A DNA stretch of 64,000 nucleotides from Actinomycetes bacterium (GCA_035506535.1 DATJPE010000029.1:121657-185656); one strand, 5' to 3'; shown: positions 48,828 through 59,622, counted from the stretch's first letter. Program-made: numbers and translations. The notes: generated by a model from the letters alone, not told the origin.

Positions 48828-50797
48828 GTCCGCGCCTGCCTGGCGGCCCGCTCCTCGACGAAGATGTCGAGGGTGGTCGGGTCCATGAGGGCGTCCCGGC
48901 TGGCCACGTGATCGGGGTCCTCGCCGAGCAGGATCCGCTTCACGGGGAGCTCGAGCTTCTTGCCGGTCCGGCTGTGCGGGACGGCGCGAACCACGCGGAT
49001 CTCGTCGGGGACGTGCCGAGGGGACAGGTTGGTTCGCAGCGCGTCCACGATGCGCGCGCGAAGAGAGTCGGACAGATCTCCGTCGGCGGTCACGACGAAC
49101 AGGATCAGTTCGCCCGGGCCGCCCTCGGGGTCCTCGAGATGCACGACGAGGCTCTCCCGAACCTCGGGGAGCTCCTCGACGACGCCGTAGAAGTCGGCGG
49201 TGCCCAGGCGTACGCCGCCGCGGTTGAGCGTGGCGTCGGAGCGGCCGGTGATGACGCAGCTGCCGTGGGGGGTGAAGCGGACCCAGTCGCCCTGGCGCCA
49301 GACCCCGGGATAGACGTCGAAGTACGAGGACCGGTAGCGGCTGCCGTCGGTGTCGCCCCAGAAGCCCACCGGCATGGACGGCATCGGTTCGGTGATGACC
49401 AGCTCGCCGAGCTCGTCGACCACGCGGTTCCCGTCCGGGTCGAAGGCGTACACGGCGCAGCCGAGCACCGGCCCGGACATCTGTCCTGCGTAGACCGGCT
49501 GCAGGGGGCTGGCGGCGACCAGCCCCGTGCAGACGTCCGTCCCCCCGCTGCCGACGTTGAGCAGGACGTCCTGGCCGAGCTGGTCGACGATCCAGACGAA
49601 GCCCTCGGTGGCGAGGGGGGCGCCTGCGACACCGACCTGGCGGACCCGGGATAGGTCGAAGGCCTTGGCCGGTTCGAGCCCGGCCTTGCGGCACGCCATG
49701 ACATACCCCGGGCTCAGGCCCACGAGGGTCGCGCCGGACTCCTCGGCCAGCCGCCACTGCGCGGTGAGGTCCGGGTGCATCGGGTTGCCGTCGACGAGGA
49801 CCGCGGCAGCGCCGTGGAGCAGCGCCGCGACGACCGTCGTCCAGAGCATCCACGCGGTCGTGGTGAACCACAGCAGCCGGTCGCCCTCGCGCAGGTCCCA
49901 GGACAGGCCCTGGCTCTTCAGCTGCTCGACGAGCAGGCCGCCCTGGCAGTGCACGATGGGTTTCGGCTTCCCCGTCGTCCCTGACGTGAACAGCACGACC
50001 ATCGGGTGGTCGAAGGGCACCGGGTCGAACTCCAGGGGCGCAGGCTCGCTCAGCAGCTCGGCCCAGGAGGTGCTGTCCGGGATCTCCCCCTCCCCGTAGG
50101 CCACCGTGACCACGTGCTCGACCGTGGGCAGCGATGCTCGGATCTCCGCGACCTCGTCCCGCTTGTCGATGTGCTTGGCCCCGTAGACGTAGCCCGGGAC
50201 GACGAGCAGCAGCTTCGGCTCCACCTGCGCGAAGCGGTCGACGATGCTGCGGGTGCCGAACTCCGGCGCGCAGCTCGCCCAGATCGCGCCGAGGCTCGCG
50301 GTGGCGAGGAAGGCGACGACGGTCTCTGTGATGTTCGGCAGGAAGGCGACCACGCGGTCGCCCTTGCCGATGCCCAGGCGCCGTAGACCGGCTCGCGCTC
50401 GGGCGACCTGGTCGGCGAGCTCGCCGCGCGTCGTGGTCCGTGCCGGTCTGGTCTGGTTGTGCTCGATGAGCGCGACACCCGACGGGTCGCGCCAGGTCCC
50501 GAGCGAGTGCTCCGCGTAGTTCAAGGTGGCGCCGGGGAACCAGACTGCGCCCGGCATCCTGCGGTCGGCCAGCACCGCGGTCGGTGGGGTCGACGCGCGT
50601 ACGTCGTAGTAGTCCCAGATGCTGCGCCAGAAGGCGTCGAGGTCCTCGATGGACCAGCGGTACAGGTCGTCGTAGCCGCTGAAGGCCAGACCCCGCTCCT
50701 TCTCGAGCCAGTCGAGGTAGTGACCGATCTCGCTGGTCGCCCGCGCGTCGGCCGGCACCGGGCGCAGCACCGTTCCCTCGGCGACGGCTTCGCTCAT
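48824..50797 (-). CDS. Acetoacetyl-CoA-synthetase-type acyl-CoA ligase
   Basis: A 657-residue adenylate-forming enzyme. The N-terminus (YDDLYRWSIEDLDAFWRSIWDYYDV) and length fit acetoacetate-CoA ligase. Core motifs are VLFTSGTTGKPKPIVH for AMP binding, GGTDVC, and YRSSYFDVYPGVWRQGDWV; the C-terminal lysine lies in SRTGKKLELPVKR and is a usual acetylation site. Family substrates are acetoacetate and related short acids. In this operon it may activate a side-chain-bearing aromatic acid instead. Overlaps both neighbours by 4 nt. Confidence 0.86.
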   Translation of the reverse strand: MSEAVAEGTVLRPVPADARATSEIGHYLDWLEKERGLAFSGYDDLYRWSIEDLDAFWRSIWDYYDVRASTPPTAVLADRRMPGAVWFPGATLNYAEHSLGTWRDPSGVALIEHNQTRPARTTTRGELADQVARARAGLRRLGIGKGDRVVAFLPNITETVVAFLATASLGAIWASCAPEFGTRSIVDRFAQVEPKLLLVVPGYVYGAKHIDKRDEVAEIRASLPTVEHVVTVAYGEGEIPDSTSWAELLSEPAPLEFDPVPFDHPMVVLFTSGTTGKPKPIVHCQGGLLVEQLKSQGLSWDLREGDRLLWFTTTAWMLWTTVVAALLHGAAAVLVDGNPMHPDLTAQWRLAEESGATLVGLSPGYVMACRKAGLEPAKAFDLSRVRQVGVAGAPLATEGFVWIVDQLGQDVLLNVGSGGTDVCTGLVAASPLQPVYAGQMSGPVLGCAVYAFDPDGNRVVDELGELVITEPMPSMPVGFWGDTDGSRYRSSYFDVYPGVWRQGDWVRFTPHGSCVITGRSDATLNRGGVRLGTADFYGVVEELPEVRESLVVHLEDPEGGPGELILFVVTADGDLSDSLRARIVDALRTNLSPRHVPDEIRVVRAVPHSRTGKKLELPVKRILLGEDPDHVASRDALMDPTTLDIFVEERAARQART

Positions 50798-51633
50798 CGG
50801 GCGTCCCCTTCCGTGGCCGTGACCTTGGCGGCGCGTCCCGCGAGGAAGTCCTGCAGCCGGCCCTTGGCCTCGTCGGTGCTCTGCGCCACGGCCGCCATGA
50901 GCGACTCCATCAGATAGCCCTCCTGAGGCCCCGCGTCCGCGATCCGCGGGAGCGCGTGCAGGACCGCGTACGCCGTCATCGGGGCGATCGTCGCGACCTT
51001 GGCGGCCAGCTCGAGGGCCGCCGGCAGGCCCTGCCCGGTCTCGACCAGATAGTGCGAGAGGCCGGCGGTGTGGCCTTCGGCGGCGTCGTAGACCCGGCCG
51101 GTGAGCATCAGGTCGACCATGCGCCAGACGCCGATGAGACGCGGCAGGCGTACCGACCCTCCGCCGCCGAGGTAGATGCCGCGCTGGCCCTCCGGCAATG
51201 CGTAGAACGCGCTGCTCTCGGCCACCCTGAGGTGGGTGGCGGAGGCCAGCTCGAGGCCACCCCCGATCACCGCTCCCTTGAGAACCGACACGACCGGGAC
51301 CCGGCCGAACTCGATGGCGGACATGGCCCGGTGCCACATCCGCGAGTGGTGCAGGCCCTCCTCGAGGGAGGTCGCCGACAGCGAGGACAGGTCGAGACCG
51401 GCACAGAAGTGCTCGCCCTCGCCGTCGAGGACCACCACGCGGACGCCCGGCGGCGGCGCGAGGAAGAACGCCTCGAGACCGAGCACGGTCTCGTCATCGA
51501 TCGCGTTGCGCTTGGCCGGCCGGCGCAGCGTCAGGACGGCGACGTCGCCTCGGACATCGGTCGTCAACGTGTCTGGCAGATCGGGTACGTCCTTGATGGT
51601 GGTGTCCTCGCTGCTCATGTCTTCGCTGGTCAT
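50794..51633 (-). CDS. Enoyl-CoA hydratase/isomerase family protein
   Basis: A 279-residue crotonase-fold protein. The oxyanion loop is AGLDLSS, and both catalytic glutamates are present: Glu128 in GGGLEL and Glu148 in LPEGQRG, exactly 20 apart as in rat hydratase. A hydratase function is therefore feasible. It precedes the CoA ligase with a 4-nt overlap and follows the FAH gene by 43 nt. It may hydrate a cinnamoyl-type enoyl-CoA. Confidence 0.88.
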   Translation of the reverse strand: MTSEDMSSEDTTIKDVPDLPDTLTTDVRGDVAVLTLRRPAKRNAIDDETVLGLEAFFLAPPPGVRVVVLDGEGEHFCAGLDLSSLSATSLEEGLHHSRMWHRAMSAIEFGRVPVVSVLKGAVIGGGLELASATHLRVAESSAFYALPEGQRGIYLGGGGSVRLPRLIGVWRMVDLMLTGRVYDAAEGHTAGLSHYLVETGQGLPAALELAAKVATIAPMTAYAVLHALPRIADAGPQEGYLMESLMAAVAQSTDEAKGRLQDFLAGRAAKVTATEGDAR

Positions 51634-51642
51634 GGCTCGCGG

Positions 51643-51672
51643 ACCGGCATCGCCGGCCTCCTCCCTGCCGGT
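51643..51672. terminator. Weak hairpin between FAH and enoyl-CoA hydratase genes
   Basis: ACCGGCA (51643-51649) pairs with TGCCGGT (51666-51672) around a 16-nt loop in the 43-nt gap. It may attenuate transcription into the CoA module or just stabilise the message. Confidence 0.3.
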
Positions 51673-51676
51673 GCGG

Positions 51677-52663
51677 TCACTGCGCTCGCGCGCGGGCCAG
51701 CCGCGCGTCGTCGGGCCGGTTGCGTGGTCGCTGCCGAGCCCGCGGGATCGCAGGGGTCGCGACGCCCGCGACCACCTCGTTGGTGATCGTGCCGATGCCC
51801 TCGACGGTCATGGTCACGACGTCCCCGGGCTGCAGCGGTGGCGGTACCAGCGACCCCGACCGGCCCCACAGCTCGGCGAGGCATCCGCCGTTGCCACAGG
51901 TCCCCGTCCCGAGCAGGTCCCCCGGGTGCACCCAGGTGTCGCGCGAGGCGTAGGCGACGAGGTCACCGATCGGCCAGCCCATGTTGGAGAGGAGGTCGCG
52001 TCCGACCTCGCTGCCGTTCACCGACACGACCATCGCCAGGTCGAGGAACCCGTCGGAGCCGAGGTGGTCTCGAAGCTCGTCGGCTGTGACGATGACGGGG
52101 CCGATCGTGGTCGCGAAGTCCTTGCCCTTCGCCGGCCCGAGGTTGACCTTCATCTCACGGCTCTGCAGGTCACGGGCCGACCAGTCGTTGAAGATGGTGA
52201 AGCCGAACACGTTCTCGTGGGCACGGGCAGGGGCCAGGTCGTGGCCGGACCGGCCGATCACGATGCCGACCTCGAGCTCGAAGTCCAGGCGGGCGCTCGC
52301 CTGCGGGACCGGCACGGGATCGCCGGTCGCGACGAGGGCATAGGGGTTCGTGAAGTAGAAGGTGGGGTACTCGTACCACTGGTCCACCACGCCGCCGACG
52401 CCGTCGACCGCCTTGCGCACGCCCTCGACGTGCTCCTCGAAGGCGACGAAGTCACGAACGGTCGGCGGGCGGTACGGGACGTCGAGGACCAGGCTCGACG
52501 GGTCGAGCCCGGGCTCGTCGGAGACCCAGCGGTCGGGCTGGACGGGCAGGCCGGCGCGGACCACGTCCAGGACCGTGACCCCTTCGCGAAGCGGCAGGGT
52601 CGATCCGTCGAGGACGAGCGCCGCCCGGCTCCCGGTGCCGGTGCGGTACGTCAGGAGCTTCAT
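51677..52663 (-). CDS. Fumarylacetoacetate hydrolase family protein 3
   Basis: A 328-residue FAH-fold protein. RDFVAFEEHVEG begins the catalytic region, metal carboxylates are in LDFELEVGIVIGR and FNDWSARDLQSREM, followed by GTGTCGNGGCLAELWGR, a Gly/Cys-rich loop typical of the longer FAH branch. It starts 5 nt after the luciferase-like gene. The substrate may be an acylpyruvate or related diketo acid; in this operon it is an extra step outside the standard lig pathway. Confidence 0.85.
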   Translation of the reverse strand: MKLLTYRTGTGSRAALVLDGSTLPLREGVTVLDVVRAGLPVQPDRWVSDEPGLDPSSLVLDVPYRPPTVRDFVAFEEHVEGVRKAVDGVGGVVDQWYEYPTFYFTNPYALVATGDPVPVPQASARLDFELEVGIVIGRSGHDLAPARAHENVFGFTIFNDWSARDLQSREMKVNLGPAKGKDFATTIGPVIVTADELRDHLGSDGFLDLAMVVSVNGSEVGRDLLSNMGWPIGDLVAYASRDTWVHPGDLLGTGTCGNGGCLAELWGRSGSLVPPPLQPGDVVTMTVEGIGTITNEVVAGVATPAIPRARQRPRNRPDDARLARARAQ

Positions 52664-52668
52664 GGGCG

Positions 52669-53505
52669 TCAGATCGCGGCCAGGCCGTCGGCCAGCGGCT
52701 CGAGCAGGCTCGGCGGCGCGCCGTGCGGCAGGTTCATGATGGCGATGTCGACGCCGGCGTCCCGGTACCCCGCGGCCTTCTCGAACGCGGGTCCCAGCTC
52801 CCCAGCGGTTGGCAGCATCACGTTCACGGAGCACTCGATCTCGGCCGCGTCGCGCCCCACCGCGGCGCAGTGCTCGAGCAGGACATGCTTGAGTCCGAGC
52901 CACTCCTCCGGGCTCTGGGTCAGGGAGTTCCACTGCTGCGCCCATCGAGCCACCGCCAGCAGCGTGCGTCTCGGGCCGCGGCCGCCGATCGTGATCGGGG
53001 GGTGCGGTCGCTGCACGGGCTTCGGTTCCGAGCGGGCGTGGGTCAGCGTGTAGTAGGTACCGGCGAAGTCGGTGTACTCCTGCGAGAGCAACCCGATGAT
53101 CACCTGCACACCCTCGTCGAAGCGGTCGAAGCGCTCCTTCAGCGGGGGCAGCGGGATGCCGTACGCGTCGCACTCGAGCTGGTTCCAGCCGGCGCCGAGA
53201 CCGATGTCCAGCCGTCCGTTGCTCACGATGTCGACCGTCGCGGCCATGTTCGCGAGCACTGCCGGGTGACGGTAGATCATCCCGGTGACCTGGACGCCCA
53301 CGCGGATGCGTCGAGTGGCCTGCGCGAGCGCCGCGAGGGAGGTCCACGCCTCCAGGTTCGGGCCGTCGAGGTCGCCGGTCAGCGGATAGAAGTGGTCCCA
53401 GTTCCAGGCGCTCTCGAAGATCGGGATGTCGTCGGCGGCCACCCAGACGTCGCGCACCTGCTGCCAGGTGACGTGTTCCGGGCGGGTCTTGATGCCGAAG
53501 CGCAT
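52669..53505 (-). CDS. LLM class flavin/F420-dependent oxidoreductase 2
   Basis: A 278-residue luciferase-like protein. Key features are FESAWNWDHFYPL, VQVTGMIYRHPAVLANMAATVDIVSNGRLDIGLGAGWNQLECDAYGIPL and the end NLPHGAPPSLLEPLADGL, typical of F420-dependent members (TIGR03560-like). The WDHFY motif is characteristic of that group. It lies 12 nt after ligC and 5 nt before the FAH gene. Reaction unknown. Confidence 0.83.
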   Translation of the reverse strand: MRFGIKTRPEHVTWQQVRDVWVAADDIPIFESAWNWDHFYPLTGDLDGPNLEAWTSLAALAQATRRIRVGVQVTGMIYRHPAVLANMAATVDIVSNGRLDIGLGAGWNQLECDAYGIPLPPLKERFDRFDEGVQVIIGLLSQEYTDFAGTYYTLTHARSEPKPVQRPHPPITIGGRGPRRTLLAVARWAQQWNSLTQSPEEWLGLKHVLLEHCAAVGRDAAEIECSVNVMLPTAGELGPAFEKAAGYRDAGVDIAIMNLPHGAPPSLLEPLADGLAAI

Positions 53506-53517
53506 GCGTCTCCTTCG

Positions 53518-54468
53518 CTACTGCTGGGTGGCGAGCTGCTGCTCCAGCCGCCCCAGTGTCTCGTAGCAGGCCAGCACGGAGGCGACCGAGGCGTTGGGTT
53601 CCCGGCCCTCGCGGATCGCCGCGACGAACTCCCGGTCCTGCAGCTCGATGCCGTTGGTCGAGACCGCGACCTGCGAGACGTCGATCGGCTCCTCCTTGCC
53701 GGTGACCAAGTCGTCGTAGCGGGCGATGTAGGTGCCGTTGTCGCAGATGTAGCGGAAGAACGTGCCCAGCGGGCCGTCGTTGTTGAAGCTGAGGGACAGC
53801 GTGCAGATCGTGCCGGTCTCGGTGCGCAGCTGGATGGACATGTCCATCGCGATCCCGAGGACCGGGTGGATCGGCCCCTGGACGGCGTTGGCGATCGTCA
53901 CCCGCTCGCCGGTCTGGTACTGGAACAGGTCGACCGTGTGGGCCGCGTGGTGCCAGAGAAGGTGGTCGGTCCAGCTCCGCGGCTGGCCCAGCGCGTTCAT
54001 GTTCGACCGCCGGAAGAAGTACGTCTGCACGTCCATCTGCTGGATGGTGAGCTCACCGCTCTCGATGCGCCCCCGGATCCACTGGTGCGACGGGTTGAAG
54101 CGCCGGGTGTGGCCGACCATGCACACCAGGCCGGTCTCCCGCTGGACCCGGTCGACGGCGAGCGCGTCGGTCCAGGAGTCGGCGAGCGGGATCTCGACCT
54201 GGACATGCTTGCCGGCGCGCATCGCCGCGATCGCCTGCTCGGCGTGCAGCTGCGTCGGCGTGCAGAGGATCACCGCGTCCACGTCCTCGCGAGCCAGCGC
54301 CTCGTCGATCTCGGTGCCGGCGTGCGGCGCGCCGTACTTCTCCGCCACCTCCTTGGCCTGCTCGAGCCGCCGGCTCACCACGGAGGTGACCGTGACCCCG
54401 TCGATGGCCGTGAGGGCATCGAGGTGCTTGATGCCGAACGCGCCGGCTCCGGCGAGTGCGATGCGCAT
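53518..54468 (-). CDS. ligC: LigC, 4-carboxy-2-hydroxymuconate semialdehyde dehydrogenase
   Basis: A 316-residue Gfo/Idh/MocA dehydrogenase that oxidises the ring-fission product of protocatechuate (as its hemiacetal) to 2-pyrone-4,6-dicarboxylate using NAD(P)+. ALAGAGAFGIKHLDAL binds the cofactor, the middle carries EIPLADSW and GHTRRFNPSHQWI, and LLWHHAAHTVDLFQYQTG is the catalytic-His region, all close to Sphingobium LigC. It follows ligB by 33 nt in the lig operon. Confidence 0.92.
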   Translation of the reverse strand: MRIALAGAGAFGIKHLDALTAIDGVTVTSVVSRRLEQAKEVAEKYGAPHAGTEIDEALAREDVDAVILCTPTQLHAEQAIAAMRAGKHVQVEIPLADSWTDALAVDRVQRETGLVCMVGHTRRFNPSHQWIRGRIESGELTIQQMDVQTYFFRRSNMNALGQPRSWTDHLLWHHAAHTVDLFQYQTGERVTIANAVQGPIHPVLGIAMDMSIQLRTETGTICTLSLSFNNDGPLGTFFRYICDNGTYIARYDDLVTGKEEPIDVSQVAVSTNGIELQDREFVAAIREGREPNASVASVLACYETLGRLEQQLATQQ

Positions 54469-54501
54469 GGTGTCGTCAGTCTCCTGGTTCGGTGGTGGTG
54501 G

Positions 54502-55734
<1,233 letters not shown>

Positions 55735-55735
<1 letters not shown>

Positions 55736-56622
55736 CAGGCCTCCCAGTACAGCCGAGTCGGGTTGTTGACCAGGAGCGCGCGCTGCAGCTCCTCGGTCGT
55801 GGCGATGTGGGGGATCACGTCCACCAGGTGACCGTCGTCGGGCATGTGGCTCTTCATGTTCGGGTGCGGCCAGTCGGTGCCCCAGAGGACCCGGTCCGGG
55901 TACCGCTCCACCACCCGGCGCGCGAAGGGCCACACGTCGGAGTAGGCCGGCGGTCCCTCCACGGACAGCCGCTCGGCCCCACTCACCTTGCTCCAGACGT
56001 TGGGGTTCTCGTCCATGAACCGCAGGAAGATGGCGAACTGCTCGCCGTCCACGGGCTGGGTCACGTCGGGCCGGCCCATGTGGTCGACGACGAGCGTGAC
56101 CGGCAGGGAAGTGAACAGCGCCCAGCGCTCGGCCAGGTCGGCGGCCTCGAAGTAGACGACGACGTGCCAGCCGTACGGCGCGATGCGCTCGACCAGCTCC
56201 CGGTAGTAGGCATCAGGCTTCGGGTCGACGAGCCGCTTGACGAAGTTGAACCGGACGCCTCGGACGCCGGCGTCGTGCATGTCCGCCAGCTCCGCCTCGG
56301 CGACGCCCGGACGGATGGTGGCAACGCCGCGAGCACGCCCTCCCGAGCTGCGCAGGGCGTCCACCATCGCGGAGTTGTCCGCGCCGTGACAGGTCGCCTG
56401 CACGACGACGTTGCGGTCGAAGCCGAGGAAGTCCCTTAGGGCGAACAACTCGGCTTTGCCCGCGTCGATGGGCGTGTACTTGCGCTCGGGAGCGTAGGGG
56501 AAGACCTCGCCCGGCCCGAACACGTGGCAGTGCGCGTCGACGGCGCCGGGCGGAGGAACGTACGCCGGCTTCGTCGGCGCGGCGCAGTAGGCGAGCCAGT
56601 CGGCGTCCGGAGTGAAGCTCAC
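55735..56622 (-). CDS. ligI: LigI, 2-pyrone-4,6-dicarboxylate lactonase
   Basis: A 295-residue amidohydrolase-superfamily lactonase that hydrolyses 2-pyrone-4,6-dicarboxylate to 4-oxalomesaconate. Motif GAVDAHCHVFGPG carries the HxH pair, followed by QATCHG, VRFNFVKRLVDP, VDHMGRPDV and LWGTDWPHP, the acidic residue near the C-terminus. Unlike most superfamily members LigI needs no metal. Overlaps ligJ by 4 nt. Confidence 0.93.
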
Positions 56623-57638
56623 GGCAGCCCCCTCCTCCGCAACGCCGCGTCGAGGCGCGGGTAGACCCGTCGGGCGTTCCCGCTGAGCACCTGCTCGCGC
56701 TCGGCGGGGCCGAGGTCGAGCACGTCGACGTAGCGCAGGGTGTCGTCGAAGTAGTGCCCTGTCGTCGGGTCGACTCCGCGCACGGCGCCGACCATCTCGG
56801 AGCCGAAAAGGATGTTGTCGACGTCGATCACCTCGAAGAGGAGATCGATGCCGGCCTGGTGGTAGACGCAGGTGTCGAAGAAGACGTTGCGCATGACGTG
56901 GGTGTCAAGCGACGGCTTGCCCAGCATGTCGGCGAGGCCGCGGTAGCGGCCCCAGTGGTAGGGCACGGCGCCGCCGCCGTGCGGGATCACCAGGCGCAGG
57001 TCGGGGAAGTCGGCGAACAGGTCGCCCTGGACGAGCTGCATGAAGGCCGTGGTGTCGGCGTTGATGTAGTGCGCGCCGGTCGCGTGGAAGACCGGCGTGC
57101 AGCTCGCGGACACGTGCACCATCGCGGGTACGTCGAGCTCGGCCATCGCCTCGTAGACCGGGTACCAGTACCGGTCGGTGAGCGGCGGGGAGCTCCAGCG
57201 CCCGCCGCTGGGATCGGGGTTCAGGTTCAGGCCGACGAAGCCCATGTCGACGCAGCGCCGCAGCTCGGCGACGGCGGCGTCCAACGGCTGACCCGCGACC
57301 TGCGGCAGCTGGCAGACGCCGATGAAGGCGTCGGGGAAGAGGTCCACGACCCGCGCGATGAGGTCGTTGCAGGCGCGGGCCCAGGCGACACCGACCTCGA
57401 GGTCGCCCTCGTGGTGGCCCATGGCGGAGGCACGCGGGGAGAAGATCGTCATGTCGGCGCCGCGCTCGCGCAGCAGGCGCAGCTGGTTGGCCTCGATGGT
57501 CTCGCGGATCTCCTCGTCCGAGATCGCGGGATAGGTCGGCGCGGGAGCGCCGGCGAGGAACGCGGCCAGCTGCCCCTCACGCCACTCGCTGTGCGCCGCG
57601 GGCGCCGTCGTGTAGTGGCCGTGGCAGTCGATGATCAC
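56619..57638 (-). CDS. ligJ: LigJ, 4-oxalomesaconate hydratase
   Basis: A 339-residue TIM-barrel hydratase that adds water to 4-oxalomesaconate to give 4-carboxy-4-hydroxy-2-oxoadipate. Zn motif IIDCHGHY opens the protein; FSPRASAMGHH, GLNLNPDPSGG, VIPHGGGAVPYHWGRYRG and LFGSEMVGAVRGVDP are the family pattern. GTG at 57638 has GAGGAGG upstream; the frame is open further but without homology. Overlaps the dehydrogenase gene by 4 nt. Confidence 0.93.
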   Translation of the reverse strand: MIIDCHGHYTTAPAAHSEWREGQLAAFLAGAPAPTYPAISDEEIRETIEANQLRLLRERGADMTIFSPRASAMGHHEGDLEVGVAWARACNDLIARVVDLFPDAFIGVCQLPQVAGQPLDAAVAELRRCVDMGFVGLNLNPDPSGGRWSSPPLTDRYWYPVYEAMAELDVPAMVHVSASCTPVFHATGAHYINADTTAFMQLVQGDLFADFPDLRLVIPHGGGAVPYHWGRYRGLADMLGKPSLDTHVMRNVFFDTCVYHQAGIDLLFEVIDVDNILFGSEMVGAVRGVDPTTGHYFDDTLRYVDVLDLGPAEREQVLSGNARRVYPRLDAALRRRGLP

Positions 57639-58531
57639 GGACCCGCCACCTCCTCGGCACGCTGCGCCCGCATCGCCTCGAGGACGGCGTCGACCATCCC
57701 GATCGTGGTGCCGGCCGACCTCGCGTCGGGGAAGCCGGCAGCCCACGCCTGGCGCCGTACGGCGGCCAGTGACATGACCGGCTCCACGCCGGCCTCGGCG
57801 ACGGTGGCCGCGGCCTCCTGCATCTCCTCCGATCGGCGCTGTCCGTGCTGCAGGGACCTCGAGATGAAGTACCCGGCCACCGCCTCCCAGTCCGCCGGCG
57901 GGAGGATGTTCGGCAGCGAGTCGAGGACTTCGCGCTCGACGCCGAAGACCCGGGCCGCGAGGAGGGACTCGGTGAGCAGCGACTCCAGGCCCTTGACGAC
58001 GACCGACCGGCACAGCTTCGTGGCCGCCGCCCGGCCGACGACGTCGGAGACCGGCGTGACGTCCGACAGCTGGTACGTCGCCGCGACCGTCGCGAACTCC
58101 TTCGCGTGCGGTCCGCCGAGCAGGAACGGCGAGTCGAGCCGTCGCGGCCCGATGGGCGACATCAACGCCGCTTCGACATAGCGTCCGCCGGCCGCGTCGA
58201 CCAGGTCGGCCGCTGTGCTCTTGTGGCCGGGCGAGCTCGAGTTCAGGTCGAAGAACCAGGTGCCGGCACGGATGCCGGGGACCACCGAGGCCGCGGCGGC
58301 CACGCACTGCGCGGCGGTGACCGCGCTGACCACGAGGTCCGCGTCGGCCACCGTGGCCGGCGCCGACACCGAGGGGGTGAGGCCCAGCTCGAGCGCGTTG
58401 CGCGAGGCCGGGCTGGCCGGATCGGCGAAGGCCGTGTCCCACGCGGTGAGGTGCACGACCCCCGCGGCTCGAAGGTCCTCGGCGAAGGTGCGGCCGACCT
58501 CGCCGAGCCCCACCAGGGCCACCCGGGTCAC
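57635..58531 (-). CDS. 6-phosphogluconate-dehydrogenase-like oxidoreductase with DUF1932 domain
   Basis: A 298-residue NAD(P)-dependent protein. The Rossmann motif is VALVGLGEVGRTFAEDL, the C-terminal helical DUF1932 domain includes TKLCRSVVVKGLESLLTESLLAARVFGVEREVLDSL with a possible catalytic Lys. It is locked in the lig operon between ligU and ligJ by 4-nt overlaps. No step of the known 4,5-cleavage route needs a further dehydrogenase. It could be an accessory activity or act on a substituted analogue. Confidence 0.82.
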   Translation of the reverse strand: MTRVALVGLGEVGRTFAEDLRAAGVVHLTAWDTAFADPASPASRNALELGLTPSVSAPATVADADLVVSAVTAAQCVAAAASVVPGIRAGTWFFDLNSSSPGHKSTAADLVDAAGGRYVEAALMSPIGPRRLDSPFLLGGPHAKEFATVAATYQLSDVTPVSDVVGRAAATKLCRSVVVKGLESLLTESLLAARVFGVEREVLDSLPNILPPADWEAVAGYFISRSLQHGQRRSEEMQEAAATVAEAGVEPVMSLAAVRRQAWAAGFPDARSAGTTIGMVDAVLEAMRAQRAEEVAGP

Positions 58532-59622
58532 GACCGCTCCCACACGCGCCCGGGCACCATGACCTCGCCACGCATGAGCAGGCGGGCCGTTCGCAGCAGC
58601 GCCGCCCGGTGCACCACGGGGGCCTCGCCGGTGCGGTCCACGTCCAGGGAGACGGTGAAGAACCCGGTCGGGTGCTCGACCACCACGTCGAGCGGGCCGT
58701 CGCCGTCGGGGACCTTCGCGACCGACGCGGCGACCGACCCGGGCAGCAGGCACGCGGTGGCCACCGAGACGGCGCCCAGCACCCCGATCGCCTCGTGCAC
58801 CCGGTGCGGGATGAGCGTGCGCGTCGAGACGGTGCCCCCGGCGTCGGGTGCGGAGAGCAGGCTCATCTTCGGCACCGTCTGCCGTGTCACGTCGCCCAGG
58901 TTCATCATCGGGCCGGCCGCCAGCCGGGCCTGCTCGATGCGCTCCTTGACCGCGGCCATCGCCTCGATCTCGGCCGGCGTCTCGCGGCCGCTGAGCCCGA
59001 CGTCGGAGGCGTCGAGGCAGACGACCGGCATACCGTTGTCGATGCAGGTGACACGCAGGCCGGCGATCTCGTCGACGACGTTCCCGGTCGGCAGCAGGGC
59101 TCCGCAGGAGGAGCCGGCGATGTCGGCGAACTCGAGAGGGATGGGTGCGTGCGTGCCCGGCACGCCGTCGATGCGGGCGTCGCCGTCGTAGCGGACCTCA
59201 CCGCCCGGCGTCTGCACGTACGCCGTCGCGAGCGTCTCGGTGTTGACCATCCAGATCCGGACCGGGGTCACGTCGGGACGCGCCGGGACGAGGCCGTGCT
59301 CGACGGCGAAGGGCCCGACCGCGGCAAGCATGTTGCCGCAGTTCTGGGAGTCGGAGACCTCGGGCCGGTCGGGCCACACCTGCAGGAACAGGTAGTCGAC
59401 GTCGGCGCCGTCGTGCGCGGAGCGGCTCACCACCGCCACCTTGGAGGTGAGGGGGTGCGCACCGCCCATCCCGTCGATCTCGCGCTCGTCGGGTGAGCCC
59501 ATCGCGGCGAGGAGCACGGCGTCGCGGGTCGCGCGGTCAGTGGGGAGGTCCTGCTCGCTGAACACCAGGCCCTTCGACGTCCCACCGCGCATGACGTCGC
59601 AGGGGACCGCGACCTGCCTCAC
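58528..59622 (-). CDS. ligU: LigU/GalD, 4-oxalomesaconate tautomerase
   Basis: A 364-residue PrpF-family isomerase that tautomerises 4-oxalomesaconate to the form used by LigJ. N-terminal [26 protein letters not shown], the DSQNCGNM loop with the catalytic Cys, and a second Cys in [12 protein letters not shown] are typical of the family fold of two diaminopimelate-epimerase-like domains. Overlaps ligK by 4 nt. PrpF homologues isomerise aconitate, so the assignment relies on the context too. Confidence 0.9.
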   Translation of the reverse strand: MRQVAVPCDVMRGGTSKGLVFSEQDLPTDRATRDAVLLAAMGSPDEREIDGMGGAHPLTSKVAVVSRSAHDGADVDYLFLQVWPDRPEVSDSQNCGNMLAAVGPFAVEHGLVPARPDVTPVRIWMVNTETLATAYVQTPGGEVRYDGDARIDGVPGTHAPIPLEFADIAGSSCGALLPTGNVVDEIAGLRVTCIDNGMPVVCLDASDVGLSGRETPAEIEAMAAVKERIEQARLAAGPMMNLGDVTRQTVPKMSLLSAPDAGGTVSTRTLIPHRVHEAIGVLGAVSVATACLLPGSVAASVAKVPDGDGPLDVVVEHPTGFFTVSLDVDRTGEAPVVHRAALLRTARLLMRGEVMVPGRVWERS

